Shown here piece by piece: positions 24,391 through 36,506 of a stretch of 64,000 bases of DNA. How positions within the stretch are numbered: position 1 is the first letter of the stretch; each line of letters starts with the position of its first letter. The position numbers and the translations under genes are program-made. The notes under the pieces were generated by a model. It was not told the origin of the DNA. It worked only from the letters and a program-made list of their open reading frames with translations, and did not search any database. Source of the stretch: Cenococcum geophilum 1.58 (taxonomy: Eukaryota > Ascomycota > Dothideomycetes > Gloniales > Gloniaceae); assembly GCA_001692895.1 (NCBI GenBank), contig KV748274.1, forward strand, positions 248,001 through 312,000, in the 5' to 3' direction.

Positions 24391-25475
24391 AAGATCGGTG
24401 CAGTGAACGGTTGTTAGTATTAGCCGTTTGTAAATTATATTTGGGCATAGGGGCGGAGCAGTGGTTAAAGAGGTAGGAGTTGCTTCTACATTTAAAGTAG
24501 AGGCCTAGTTTAATGCGTCGTTCTTATTTAGAGGACCCTAGTAAGGCGTATTCTAGCGTTCCAGTGTTAATATCTATAGCATTAGGGTGCTTAGGCTAAA
24601 ATAATAACTTAGTAAACGTTTACGGGGTTACCGTATTATATTAAGGGGCGTATTTTAGTGTTAGGCGTAGTATATCATTGTACCGTTTATTAATAACGTT
24701 TACGCAGGTATTAATAGCTCCCGGTAAATCTACGCCTATTAGGGAGGTTTTTAGTTCAGGGCTTAATAATTTAATAAGGCTGTTAATTAGTACGGAATCG
24801 TTCCAGCCTGTTTCCCTTACGTAATAGTTAAATTTAGAGAAGTATACTAGGAAACTCTTTGTTCCCTAAGCTATATAGTTTATCTTTCTCTAAGCGGTGG
24901 CTTGGCGGTTTAGATTACCGTATATAGCTTTAAGAAGTACAACTAGGCTTTATACTAAGTTCGGCTAGAGGGGTTTAATAAGGTTAGCTGCCTCTTCTTC
25001 TAATTAACTTAGGGCGTAATAGAGTCGGTTAGCTTTAGTTAGGTAGCAGTTAGCATTTCCAGTTAGTTTGTTCTTAAGCTAGCTTAAAAATAATTAGAGT
25101 TCTTATTATTTGCTAGTAAATATTAGGGGGTTAGGTAACCGTTCGAATTATTATAATACGGTAGTTAGTTTAGGGTAAACAGCTGCTATAGGTTTAGGGC
25201 TCGCGTTTTATGTATAAGCCTCTAGTAATAGTATTCGGTCTTAGGGTTCTAGCATAGGCATCTTAAGGGTACGGACTTCCTCTTAAAGGGCTTCCATTAT
25301 TTTCTAATACCGTACTTTTTACTTGGCTTACTATTAGGTTAGGGCAACTCATTATTATTTAAGGGCCTCTATAAAGGACTTCTATATACTTACTATTTGT
25401 TTTTAGAGGATGGATATAATATCGGTGGCCGTTACGGGGGCTTTAGGTACGTTTTCTATTTCGGGTGGTAGTATA
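24391..25475 (-). pseudogene. A gag remnant
   Basis: On the minus strand a Retrotrans_gag-like domain is readable at about 24600-25200 (Leu-rich helices and YFSKFNYYVRETGW). It is followed by a zinc knuckle at about 24453-24505 in which the first Cys and the His have become Tyr (YFKC...YLFNHC). Gag starts a little inside the 5' LTR. Stops stand mainly at Gln positions. Confidence 0.75.
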
Positions 25476-25494
25476 AGTGGTTAACGCAACGTAG

Positions 25495-25865
25495 TATTAC
25501 GGAGTAAGTATAAGCGACGATAATATATAGCAAAGTAGATATTATTAAGCTATATACATAAACTATATAGTAAAGTTAAGACGTTATATAAGGAAAGAAG
25601 GTAGGAAAACGGGAAGAAAGGGTATATATTATTAACTTAGTTGCTTAATTAACACATATATAGGGCAGAATAGGGTTTAGGTCGTGGTCCTAGCAGAACT
25701 TAGCAGAATTTGGTAGAACTTGGCAGAATATAGCAGAATACCATAAATTGCCATTAGATTGCCATCAGATTGCCGTTAGATTGCCATTTTACGGTCGGTC
25801 TCTAATTACTGAGTCGGTGGAAACAGGTAGACGTATGCAAGGTGTTATGGAGGTGTCCTGTAACA
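25495..25865 (-). repeat. Element A 5' LTR
   Basis: This 371 bp partner of the 12129-12499 LTR starts TATTACGGAGTAAG and ends TCCTGTAACA. It is followed by the second GTAGT at 25866-25870. Confidence 0.92.
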
Positions 25866-25870
25866 GTAGT

Positions 25871-26110
25871 TCTAGCTTTAAAAGATTATCTTTCTTCTTA
25901 AATAGGTCGATATACTGCTATACCTCATTAGTTTTAGCTATGTCTTAGATAATAAAGAACCATTAAATCCAATTAGATAGCTTATTAAGGATAAGGTTAA
26001 TTTTTAATTCGGTAAAGGTTGTTATTTTTAGAATTTAATAGGTTAGGAAGGGTCCAGGTTAGGGTTTAGCTAGCGTCTTAGTAAAACCTTATTTAGACGT
26101 TCTAAACTTT
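25871..26110 (-). pseudogene. Copia-type gag remnant, N-terminal part
   Basis: This continues the frame of 11796-12128 across element A. The minus-strand reading contains a Leu-Ser-x-Trp-Ile-x-Trp-Phe-like stretch, which resembles the conserved W-containing start of Copia Gag. The 5' LTR of this element is not recognisable. Confidence 0.45.
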
Positions 26111-26370
26111 TAATTTAATTTATTAGTTTATTTGTTAGTCGGATTTTATTATAGAGAGCGTAATTAATAACCCCTATTAACAGCTCTAACCACGTCTAAT
26201 TTTTAATTTATAAATCGGCAGATTTATAGGTAATAGTTATTAAGCAGCTCTAGGTGCGGTATATATAAAATCTTAACTATAGTATAGAGAAGTTGTGGCT
26301 GCTAATATACAGTCCTAAGTAGCATGTATTCTTAAAGGTCACGTAACTCTTTATATAAGCAACATTTCCG
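26111..26370. other. Unassigned: copia leader or Helitron end
   Basis: No coding frame is visible. By position it should hold the 5' leader of the copia remnant and the 3' end of the Helitron (on the minus strand, a hairpin followed by CTRR before T). I could not fix that end; GC content is low and several weak inverted repeats compete. Confidence 0.35.
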
Positions 26371-26624
26371 CCCTTTAAAAAAACTTAAAAAATTCCAAAA
26401 ACTAATTAACGCTATAGACAGCAGCAATATTAATCCGGCAATACTGCTAATTCTCTTTATATACCATTATATATATATCTAATAGCCCTAAAAGCGGTAA
26501 GAAGGTAGGATAAATAGGGGGGGTTAAATTTAGAAAATTGGATTTCGTGGTTAAGCTATTTAAAAGTTAGGAAACTAAGACAAATACTATATTCTCCGCT
26601 TACCTCTAAGCTAGTATATAATTT

Positions 26625-28200
26625 CCTATTTAGGAAAAGTCGTTTATAAGTAGTTGCTACTACCTCTATACAAAATCTTCTTATTATACCTCTTTGGTCT
26701 TACTTATAGATAACTAAAATTATTTTATATTAAACCTATGTTTAAATATAAGCCCTAAAAGCTTCTTAACTTATAAGATTACTATATAAATTAGCCCAGC
26801 TATCTTATCCTTTCCCTTAATATCTAAAACCACCTAGTTAAGTATTAGGCCCTAGCTTTTATATACGGTAAAAGTAAAAGCTAGAGTAATTGGAAATTAA
26901 CGCTATAAGCAAGAGCCTCTTATACCCTCCTACTTATAAAGCACGGAAAATATAGGGATGACTTTCTTACTATCCTACTAAGTAATTAGGGCAGGTCCGT
27001 TATACCCATCTACTATAATTAGTAGTAACTAAGGCTAATCCTTTTTAATATCCGCGTGTCCCTTCTATATAACATCTTTAACTATACTAGTAGTACTGTT
27101 TACCAAGCCTAGTTTAACCCAGATATTCTATATTAGTATTACTTTCGCGCTAATACATAGGGCTAGATTCTCTATAGTATCGCACTAATTAAGAGTAACT
27201 TTCCGCGCACCTATACTAGTGTTAACTAACTTAATAGCCACTACTAGCTATAAAAGGTTATAAAGCCAAATAGTATTATACTTACCTATAGCAACACGTA
27301 TACTATACAGCTGAATTATATTATTAAAGCCCGCAACTTTATTAGTAGATAGGCCCTGCTTATACTTAGTTAAAAGAAGCTTTTAGGTTAAATTACTTAC
27401 AGAATTACTATATAGCTCCGTAAGGGCGGTCCTAAATATAGAGCTCTTAACATTATTACCGCCCTGCCGTATAACTTAATCTAGGATAGCTATTTGGTTA
27501 ATCGCCTTATAGGCTCCCTTTTTATAGCTAGCTAGCTCTAACAGCCTAGCGGGTAGATTACTATATAAGGCCGCCTAACCTATAGGGGGAAGCTAATAGA
27601 AATCGCCTACTAGCAAGATATTTAAGCCTTTAAAGTAGTTATTGTTATATATAGGGTAGATCTAACGGAGGCGGTAATTAATCTAGGCCAGATGTACTTG
27701 CCCGATTATAGATTTCTCGTTAAAGATAAGATAATAAATATCCTTAAAACTTATTATAAAGGCGTAAAACTAGCAGTAGGTAATTTATTAAATAGACGGT
27801 TTACTAGCAACCTTAATAGATTATATATAGTTCTGCCGTTAATACTAAAGGCAGCTACCCTAGTAGGGGCGGCTCAAGCTAATAGTAATGGCTTACTATT
27901 AGCCCTTACCATATTATAGAGCGTAGTAGAGAGGATAGTAATAAGATATAATTTGCCGGTTCCTACCTCTCTATTAANATTAATCCGCAGTAGGGGGGGC
28001 TAAGGCCCACTTAGATCTACCTATAGTAATTAACTATAGCGTTATAGATATGACGCTAACCTAGTTATAAGGAGGACGGGGTTGCTATTTAGGATAGGCG
28101 GCTTAACGGTAGAGGCTATAGCCGTACTTCCTACCAATAAGTCCTCTTATTAAGCTGCGGGTACGTACCCCAATATATACTCCAGTCGTAGTTATAATTA
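26625..28200 (-). pseudogene. Helitron helicase domain (PIF1 family)
   Basis: Read on the minus strand, a Walker A region at about 27950 reads EVGTGKLYLI for GxxGTGKS. It is followed by APTRVAAFSINGRTIYNLL at about 27800. Motif II has changed from IDEKSM to FNEKSI at about 27720, and motif III is clear as ILLVGDFYQLPP at about 27620. A C-terminal region at about 26850-26900 reads TVYKSQG for TxHKSQG and is followed by a VVLDI stretch. The helicase would unwind DNA during rolling-circle transposition. It is inactive: Asp lost in motif II, Ser lost in Walker A, many stops at Gln. Confidence 0.85.
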
Positions 28201-30520
28201 AGCTCCCTATTACTAAGCCTATTAGGATCCTTAATTTTAACTCCGTTGGTATTTTAAACGCGGGCATGCAGGGCCTTAAAGGACTAGTATAGCTCCAAGT
28301 CGTCTACGAAATCGCCCTTAAACTTATTAATATTATTAGTAGTTTCGCGACCTTCCTCTAATTTCTAATTGTAGAAGTAGTTAAGTAAGTGCTAATAAGA
28401 GTTAATATAAGCCCAATAGGAAGCCACATAATTAGGGGCCCTAAATCTATTAGTATAAGTAGCTACTTCCTTATACTCCCTCTACGGGTAATAAAGAATA
28501 AGCTTTATACGGCAGAACTTAAGATACTATAGATAGGAATAATCGCCGTTATATCGCGGAAAGTACAATATAACTTAAGGCCTTGCTCTTAGCCAACGCT
28601 TATAAGTAGAGTAATTAAAATAGAGTAGAAAATCGAGGAAAGTAATATCCTCTACCCTATCTGGACGGCGCTTATATTTCTTATAGTTAGATAGCCTACA
28701 CCCTCTTAGTTGCCCATTATTAAGCTTATACGTAGCGCTTTAATTATCCTCCTAGTAGTAGTTTAAAGTTATTATATTCCTAGAGCCTTTATAAAGGGGA
28801 ATATTAAGAAGCAGATAGTATACCTCCTACGCTAACCAATTGCGTTTAGTAATAAGCTTATTTATAAACCTGGCTACAACCGAACTAAAGGCATAAAGGC
28901 TATTAGCGTGCGGCTGTACTAATTAAAGTAGCTCCTAGTAGAAAGTTAACTTCTTCTCTTCCTTGCTGCAATATTTGCCTATATAGTTAACTATTACTAA
29001 TATGCTTATAGCGGGTGACGTATTAATATTCGCTATCTACGCCAATATTATAGCTGCGTTATAACTATTAAGAAGCTTATTATTATACTATGGACAGAAC
29101 ATCTAGTAATATAGATTTTAATCCTTTAATACAGCGGCCTTATTACGGAGAGAGCGTAGAAAATAGAAGCGGCACTCCTTTGCTCTAGTAGAGCCTTTTT
29201 TTAATTTTAAGCAGTAAGATTCGGTGCAATTGTGGTGCCGTTAAAATCAATTAAGGTAGGCAGTAAGAAGCTTACTAGTATTAAGCTATTCTTTATAGCT
29301 AAGAGCAGAAGGATATTAGAGATTGAAAGGCCTAGATTAATTAGGATTTATTATATATATAAAAGTAGTCTAGTACTTAGTAAAAGCCGCCCTTAATTTA
29401 CTAGCTAATAGATCTAGCCTTAGGGCTGTTAAACTCTATAAGAAGAGATATATATAGCCGCTACCTTATACCTGCCACTTAAATTAAGACTAAAAGTTAG
29501 TACTATTAAATAGACCTATAAGCACGTGCTTCCTAAACAGATTAAAGCGGCGATGCAGCCAGTAAGCAGCAATATGCAGATTATTATTAAGATTTTAAAA
29601 AGTAATCTGGTAGCGCTAAGCCTTATTAGTAGCCTTATTAGTAGCCCTATATTTATTAAATAGAGGTATATAAGAGTGTAGATTATACTAATGTAAATTA
29701 GTAGCGCTAAGTATAAAGAATAGAGACCCGCTCTTAATATTCTTAGTATAAGCCGTAAGCTTATTTCTTTTCTACCTTTAGTAAGGTCTAGTGCCCTTAA
29801 GGTTCCGTATATACTATACAATCTTATTTAGTAACTAGCTACCCCTATTATTATTTATAAGATTACTAAGCTTATTTAAAGACAGATTATTCTTATTTAA
29901 TTGGCTACAGAGGAAGTGGGTGGCGTTAAGGGCTTGCTCTCTTATAATCCGATTAAACACATAATAGCGAAATAAGGGGTAGCGGCCAAACCGACCGTCC
30001 TAATACTTAAGTATATGCTTGGCGTACGCAGCTAGGGTAACCGTATAGCTTCGTGGCATGTTAAAATTGGCTTTACTATAAGGAAACAGAGTAGGAAAGG
30101 CGCCGCGTATAATAAAACTAGCTAATCGCTTAGAGAGAGGTATTTATCGCATAGTAGGAACCTCTAGGCCCACTTATAGATCTTATTAGTATTAAACCTC
30201 GCAACCTAAAAGCTCTAATTTATTAAGGTTAGGCACTAGATTAGGAACCAAAGTATCTAGTACGTTATTATTAAATTCGCCGTCTAGTATATTAGTGCCA
30301 AGCTTATTAGGTAGAGGATTAATAGTAGGACGTTATATAGGAGTAGTAGGGTAAGCCGTCGGGCTACTAAAATCAGACTCTAACTTATTAATATAAGGTA
30401 GCTAATCTAATATAGAGCTATTTTTGGGTAAGCTAGTAAGCTAGGTACTATATATTTTAACGTTATAATAATTAGGATAATTAACCTTTAGAAAATAAAG
30501 CCATAGTAATATAGTAGAGC
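28201..30520 (-). pseudogene. Helitron Rep region, central part
   Basis: The frame from 30520 down shows the Helitron-like N domain (FPYSKANF...PRSYTVTL...YQDGRFGRYPLFRYY) at about 30000-30120 and YIRNLKGTRPYQ at about 29800. The HUH site, normally GSGHxH, has become GSGYIYLLL at about 29450, both His changed to Tyr. NQFQRHHNCTESYC is near 29230. The relaxase Tyr motif is kept as NYIGKYCSKEEKK near 28970. The enzyme would nick and join single strands. The loss of both metal-binding His rules out activity. Confidence 0.85.
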
Positions 30521-30522
30521 GC

Positions 30523-30527
30523 CTTAC
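30523..30527. repeat. TSD of element D (CTTAC)
   Basis: CTTAC at 30523-30527 corresponds to CTTAT at 36718-36722. The single difference is C to T, as RIP would cause. The Helitron frame resumes across it. Confidence 0.75.
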
Positions 30528-30738
30528 TGTCACGGCTTAAACAAATGCCTCTGAACCGAAGCTTGAACGAATGCTGTATTACTAAGATACTAAGCTAAAG
30601 AGAAGGAAAAGGGGTCGCTAGGACCGATGTAAACAAATATATAGGGTAAGCCGCTAAGGCGCTAGCTTTAGGCGGGCCAATCGCAGGTCGGCAGAATATG
30701 GCAGAATTTAGCAGGTAATATGCGATAGCGCCGTTATA
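30528..30738 (-). repeat. Element D 3' LTR
   Basis: This 211 bp LTR starts TGTCACGGCTTAAAC and ends GCCGTTATA. It is almost identical to 36507-36717. A polypurine tract lies just right of it on the minus strand (AAAGAGGGGGGTGA). Confidence 0.92.
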
Positions 30739-30960
30739 TCACCCCCCTCTTTAAAAGAAAGCCTGCCCTTAGGCTTAGTTAGAAAAAATAGGGTAGTACT
30801 AGGCTTATAAATGTAGGATTATAAAAATATAAGATAAGGAGATAAAAGGGGACACGAGTCCGTCCTGACTAAGTATAAAGGGCGATTATAGGCTAAGTGG
30901 AAGCACTAGGCTAGAAAGAGTAGCCGCTAAAAGTCTTGGCACGGATCTGACTAATTAGAT

Positions 30961-30983
30961 AACTTTAACCGGCGGTTAAAGTT
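30961..30983. promoter_or_regulatory. Palindrome in D 3' untranslated region
   Basis: A perfect palindrome with core TTTAACCGGCGGTTAAA sits between the chromodomain end and the polypurine tract of D. About 65 bp around it (30935-30999, with GACTAATTAGATAACTTT and GTTCCTAGATATCT) match C at 40450-40515 in the same orientation, although D and C belong to different LTR families. Confidence 0.65.
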
Positions 30984-31134
30984 CCTAGATATCTGAAATT
31001 TTACGGTACTGGCAGAAAACGGCAGAATATGGCAGAATTTGGTAGACAGCTGTATTAGGGCTTTGGGGCGTTTTTGTCCCTATATTCTTTTGGTAACTTA
31101 TTATCTTTATTATACTAGCATTCTATCTATTTGT

Positions 31135-34100
31135 CTAGGTACTTTAGGGGTCTAGGCGCATTAGGGTATTAGTTATAGAATTCTTTAAGCTTCTAGGGGT
31201 AGCCTATAAAGTTCTATATAGGGTACTAGGTTGGGTTAGGATCGTAGCCCTTTTATTAGATACGGTATTTTAGCGCTCCCCGTACTATCTTATAGGCCAG
31301 TATTTTATTAACCTCCTATTCGTTGTTACTGTTTACTTAAACTAGTAGGGGAGGCTCGTTCTTTTGTCTAGGCAATAGGTCGTTTGTAGCTTTCCGTAAC
31401 TTATCTAGTAAGAAGATAGGGTAAACCCTAATTAAGTCTAGGAGCTTTATCTTATATAAGTTGCCTATCTTTTTAAGAACCTTATATGGTCCTGCTATCT
31501 GGTAGTCCAGCTTACGGCTAGGTTGTTCAGTCCTTTAATTCCTTGTTATGACCTAGACTATATCGCTAGGGGCAAAATTAGGCTCTCGACGGTGTTTGTT
31601 TGCCTGCTATTTTATTAACTTTTAAGCTTTTTCTAGGTTCTTACGGGCTACCGTCTAGGCCTTCTTTAATCATTTAGCGTACTGTTAGGCCTTAGTATAG
31701 GATAGCTTCTCTTATATAGTCTGGGATTCTTCTAGCCTTTTTTAGTTAAAGCTTATATGGGGTAAGTATTTTATTTTTAGCTAAATTGGGGCAAACCCTA
31801 TAGAGTTATAGGGTAGGGTTGCTTGCGCGTAGTCTATTAAGGGTAGTAGTTTAGACTAGTTGTCCTAGAAATAGTTAATAAAGGGCCTAAGCCTCTGGTC
31901 TAGGTACTAATTTATAATCTCTATCTAACCGTCTATCTAGGGGTAATAAGCCATAGAAAGCTTTAGCTTAATACCTAAGATCTAGGTAAACTTATTCTAG
32001 AAGGCCGATATAAACTGCGGCCTGTAATTAAATATAATAGTATCTAGTAGTCTATAGATTTAGTAGACGTAATAAATATATAGCCAGGCTGCCTCTTTAG
32101 TATTAATGTTTTTATAACATAGAATTAAGAACAGGCGTTTATTAAAGCGGTCAACTATAACTATAACTATATTATATCCGTTACGGTCCCTAGGTAGTTT
32201 ATAAAAGTCTATAAAGATATACTACTAAGGGCGCTCTAGTATTAGAAGTGGCTTAAGTAGTCCTAGGGTTTTATCCTATGGGATTATAGCTCTCTAGTAG
32301 TCTTCGTAGTTCTATATATATTAATTAATATCCGTAACTATTCTTAGCTAGTAGTAGCAGCAGTTAATAATTTTACGGGTCTTGTTCTTGCTAGGGTATA
32401 CCATAGAGACTTAGTAATAAGCTTCGCGGATTAGTTCGGTCCGTAGATTATTAACGTTAGGGACTATAAGCCGCTCCTAGTATAGGAGTAATCCTTCCTC
32501 TGTCTTAAAATTGGGGTCTTCTTTTGCGGCTTATTCGCGGAGGGCCCTTAGGGCGTCAGCCGTATGGTTTACAGTTAGGAGGCGGTTAATTAGCCCTATT
32601 AGCTTATCTAAGGACTCCTCTATTAGTGCTAGCTCGTTTTACTAAGAGTCTAGCTCCTTAAGGATCTGCGGGTCGAGCTATTCTAGATAAAGAAGGGCGC
32701 GCGTCCGATATTGGGTCTTTAGCTTATCCTAGGGTCCTATGTCTTATTCTCTTCGGGTTAGGGCATTAGCCTTAGAGTTTTGCTTGCTAGAATGATACAT
32801 AATCGTAAAGAAGAATTAGGAGAGTATTTTGGCCCACTGGGCTTATCGCCCTATAAGCTACTTTATAGTTATAAAGTACTTTAGGGCTTTATAATCTATA
32901 TATATCTTAATCTGGGAGTTTGTACCTTTAAGCTCTACGCGCTATTAGGAGAGTAATTAAATAATAGCTAGCATTTCTTTATCGTATACTTTGTAGTTAT
33001 ACTTAGCCGGGTCTATTATCTTTAAGAAGAAAGCTATAGGGTACTATTTACCGTCTGGATATAACTATAATAGGATTCCCGCTACGACCTTATTAGAGGC
33101 GTCTATTTCTAGCATTAATTTAAGGTCCGGGTTATAGTGATGAAGAATTAAGGAAGAGATAAGCCAATCCTTTACCTCTTTAAAGGCCTCTATATAGCTA
33201 TTATTAAAGATAAAAGGCGTATCCTTCCTAGTTAGTTATATAAGAGGTTTTACTATAATTCCGTAGTTACGGATAAACCGGTGGTAGAAATTATAAAAAC
33301 CAAAAAAGGACTAGATTTCTTTTACTGTATAAGGGGGCTTCTAGTTATAGATTGCCTCTACCTTCTTAGGGTTGACCTTAATTCCTTTTATAGTTATAAT
33401 AAACCTAAGGTATTTTATACGTTTTACCCTAAACTCGCATTTCTTAATATTGACTTATAAGCCCGCGTTCTATAGTCTCTCTAGAACCTTCTTAATATAA
33501 ACTTAATGCTTAAGTTTGTTGTCTAAGTATATAAGAATGTCGTCTAGGTATGCCATATAGAATTTGTTGAGGTAATTAAAAAGAACGTCATTTATATACC
33601 TTTAGTACGTAGCTAGTCCGTTTATTAGTCTAAAAGAAAGAACTTTGTATTTATAGGAACTATAGCGGGTACGGAACGTTGTTAAATCTTTAGATATAGG
33701 GTCTATCCTAATTTAGTAGAAAGCTTAGCGGATATTAAGTTTAGTAAAGATCTTTACCTAGCTTAAATGTATAAAGGTCTTGTTAATTAAAGGAATAGAA
33801 TACTGGTTCTTTTAAGTAATAGCGTTTAGCTTTTAATAGTCGATATAAAAATAAAGGCCTCTATTAGGCTTTTTTATAAATAGGATAGGGGAAGTAAAAG
33901 GGGCTTAACTTAGCTCAATAAACCCTTTATCTAGGTTGTTAATTAAGTACTGCTTTATTGCTTTTAGCTTATCTATTAATTAATAGTAGAGGGGGCTATA
34001 GCCTAGTGAGTTATAGGCCTTTAATTGAATCTTGTAATCGTACGTCTAGTAGGGGGGTAACTTATCTAAGGCCGCCTTTAAGAATACATCCTTGTAGCCT

Positions 34101-34750
34101 ATATAAATAGTAGGAAGAAGGCGTTTAACTAGTTTTTTATCGGTTTCCTTATCTAGCCTTTCCTCTCTATTATTAATAATTTGGTTAATCTTATATAGGC
34201 TCGTTATAAAGACCTTATTGTCCTTCCAGTATATATTAAAGTAGAACGCTATAGCGCTAATTACGGCGATATCTACGGTAGGGGGGTTAACTAATAATAG
34301 GGGCGTATATGACTTTAGGGACTTCCGGGGTACTAGCGTTATTGTTACTCCTTTTAGCTCCTATTGCATCTTTTAGAGGTTATCCCTTATATTCTATTAA
34401 TACGTTCTTTTCTATAATAGTTAAATCTATATGATTTGGATATCATCTATGTTATTATCTATCCCGCTTTTATATGTAGAGTCCTCTTTAAATATAGCGC
34501 TTTAGGAGAGTATCTTTATTGGTACGGAGTTCTTTCTAGCTTTGCGGCGGGCGTCTTTTTAGGTAAAGGCTAGGTCATAGGCCCGGACATCTTGTTGGTA
34601 GGTAGGGTTAGCCCTTACAGCTAGTATCTTATGGTTGGTTCGGATTTCCCTAATAAAGGAGGGCAACCTTAGTCTATCCTCCGGCTAGACAAACCGTCTT
34701 TTTTGTATGTTTAACCAAATATTAAAATAGGACATCTATTTTTGTTTAAG
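31135..34750 (-). pseudogene. D pol: RT to chromodomain
   Basis: On the minus strand the RT palm motif AYLDDILIYL is intact at about 33521-33570. The integrase core is readable: first Asp in FIDFYKLP at about 32195, second Asp changed to Asn (ILNYRPQF) at about 32010, and Glu kept in GQIEIINQ at about 31920. A chromodomain at 31135-31335 has GALKYR and KGYDPNPTQYP. Stops mostly replace Gln. It inserts its cDNA in the family; here it is dead by stops and one lost Asp. Confidence 0.85.
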
Positions 34751-36276
34751 GATTATATTATAGGACCCTAGGTCTAGGATATAAAAGAGGATACTGTATT
34801 GGTGTCGTCCGTTAAGAGCGATATATAACTTTAAGATGTGGGTAATGGGCTAACCGGCTTGGCCGTTATAGCCCTTTACCTAGATAGGCTTCTCTAGTTA
34901 GATGGCTTCTGTATTTAGAAACTTAGCAACATTATTTATATAGGTAGTATTTATAAAGGTAAAGCTATTTGCTTTAGTGTTAATAAGGGCGGTTATATTA
35001 ACTCTATATCTATTTTAAGATACTATATATAGAACCGTAAAATGCTTTCTACCTATTAACTAACTAAAATTAATCTCTTTAAGATCGATAGGGTACCCTA
35101 GGGGGGAGTCTTTCCCTAGGGTTCTTCTTTTCCCGACTTATTGGACGTTTCTCCTTTCTTTATTTCCTTAATATCGCCTATATCCTTTAGCTCCGGGCAG
35201 GATAAGGTAAAGTAACCTTACTTATTGTAGTTAAAGTATATAGCTAAGGTAGGGTCGATTAGAGTATTACGGCGAATACTAGTTAATGGCGTGGTATATA
35301 GCTAGTTAGGCGAGGCTTGCTAGTACGTAGTTATAACCGCCTTTAGTATAAGAGCAGTTATAACTTATCTTCCTGCTCTAGCTTTTATAGGTATAGCTAG
35401 TGAGTTCTAATTGTTACGGAGTTGCTTTTATTAATTAGGGTAGGCGTTAATTCGCTTTAGTTCTAAGTCTAATAATAGGTAATAAGCTGCGAGTCTTTTA
35501 TAGATTAGTAGGTTATCTAAAGTTACAGCGATCTTTTCTTATAGCCAAATTGTTAGCTTATTATATAGGTCTAATTAGTAGTTCTTAAGGGGAACCTGGC
35601 CTTCTCCTATAAGGTATAGGAATTAAGTTTAGAATTTGGCAAAGGGTTAGTTTAGTTTTATTATCAGGTAATTATAGTTATAACGGGCATCCTGTACTTT
35701 ATTTGGGTTAATATAGATAGCCGCTAAGTGCCGTATTATCTTATTAATAGATATAAATTGGATAGGGGAGTCGTCCTTAAACTTGGCTTAAAGGTGCCGT
35801 TAGGCGTCCCTAGTGGTTCGACTAAAGAGGTAGAGTATTTTGGCTTCTTTGGAAAGGAAATAGTTATAGTTAACGCAGAGCTTTCCTTATACTTAAATCC
35901 TCTAATTCTTAAAGATAGGGTTTATCCTATTAGATAGTAGTAGGGGGTTAGGGAGCTTAACGGACTTTAATTACTTCGTCATTGTATTTGTACTCCCTAG
36001 TATATTACATTTAGTAGAGTAAATAGGTTGACTAGGGCTTTAAGAAGGGGAAGCTAGGCTATTTTATAGGGCCGTAAGGCTTTCTAGGATCTCTTATAGG
36101 GTCTCTTATATATTTCTCGCTTTAAGATAATCGGCTTCTTGGCTGGCTGCAAGGGCGCGAATCTGCTCGCGTATATCTACGACATTATTATTATCTTTGA
36201 TTTCTAATCCTAATTAGATCTCAGGTTCCTCTTAGGTAGAGGTAGCTCTCTTAGATAAGCTTACTTTAGGTGCCAT
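34751..36276 (-). pseudogene. D gag (and protease start)
   Basis: The frame opens at an ATG complementary to 36274-36276 (MAPKVSLSKRATSTQEEPE), about 230 bp inside the 5' LTR. A coiled stretch follows, then a zinc knuckle at 35185-35245 reading YFNYNKxGYFTLSC. There two Cys and the His of CxxCxxxxHxxxxC have become Tyr. It is the RNA-packaging protein; interrupted by stops. Confidence 0.75.
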
Positions 36277-36359
36277 TATTAGTTTCCTAAGGTTCGTTAG
36301 TATTGTACGCTTTAGTTTCGATTCTAGGGGTACAGGTCCAGTCCTATCTAGCTTATAAG

Positions 36360-36486
36360 GTGGGATATTATCTAGGCCTTCCCAGGCAATATAGAGTTGT
36401 TTTGGTGTCTAAGTATAGCGCGTCAATACGTCGTTGCAGACGAAGTTTCTTTAGGGTGGGATATTATTAAGGCCTTCCCAGGCAAG
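36360..36486. repeat. Direct repeat in D 5' leader
   Basis: A ~33 bp block starting GGTGGGATATTAT and ending GGCCTTCCCAGGCAA occurs at about 36360-36391 and again at about 36456-36486. It lies between the 5' LTR and gag. It could be a duplicated packaging or dimerisation signal; this is inference. Confidence 0.6.
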
Positions 36487-36506
36487 GTAGGGAGAGCTTA
36501 GTATAA

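Larger units (their letters stand above)
12129..25865 (-). mobile_element. Gypsy chromovirus A with nested element B
   Basis: A is a minus-strand Ty3/Gypsy element with 371 bp LTRs and TSD GTAGT. Without B it is about 5.9 kb. From right to left come gag, RT, RNase H, [B], integrase and chromodomain, with a polypurine tract (AAAAGGGGGGG) against the 3' LTR at about 12500-12514. It is inserted in the copia gag remnant. Mutations are fewer than in F. Confidence 0.92.

Noticed and set aside
27692..27919. 75-codon plus-strand frame
   Set aside because: Antisense shadow of the Helitron helicase (Walker A to motif II region).
29516..29821. 101-codon hydrophobic minus-strand frame
   Set aside because: It is out of frame with the Helitron Rep remnant, whose conserved blocks lie in another frame of the same strand.
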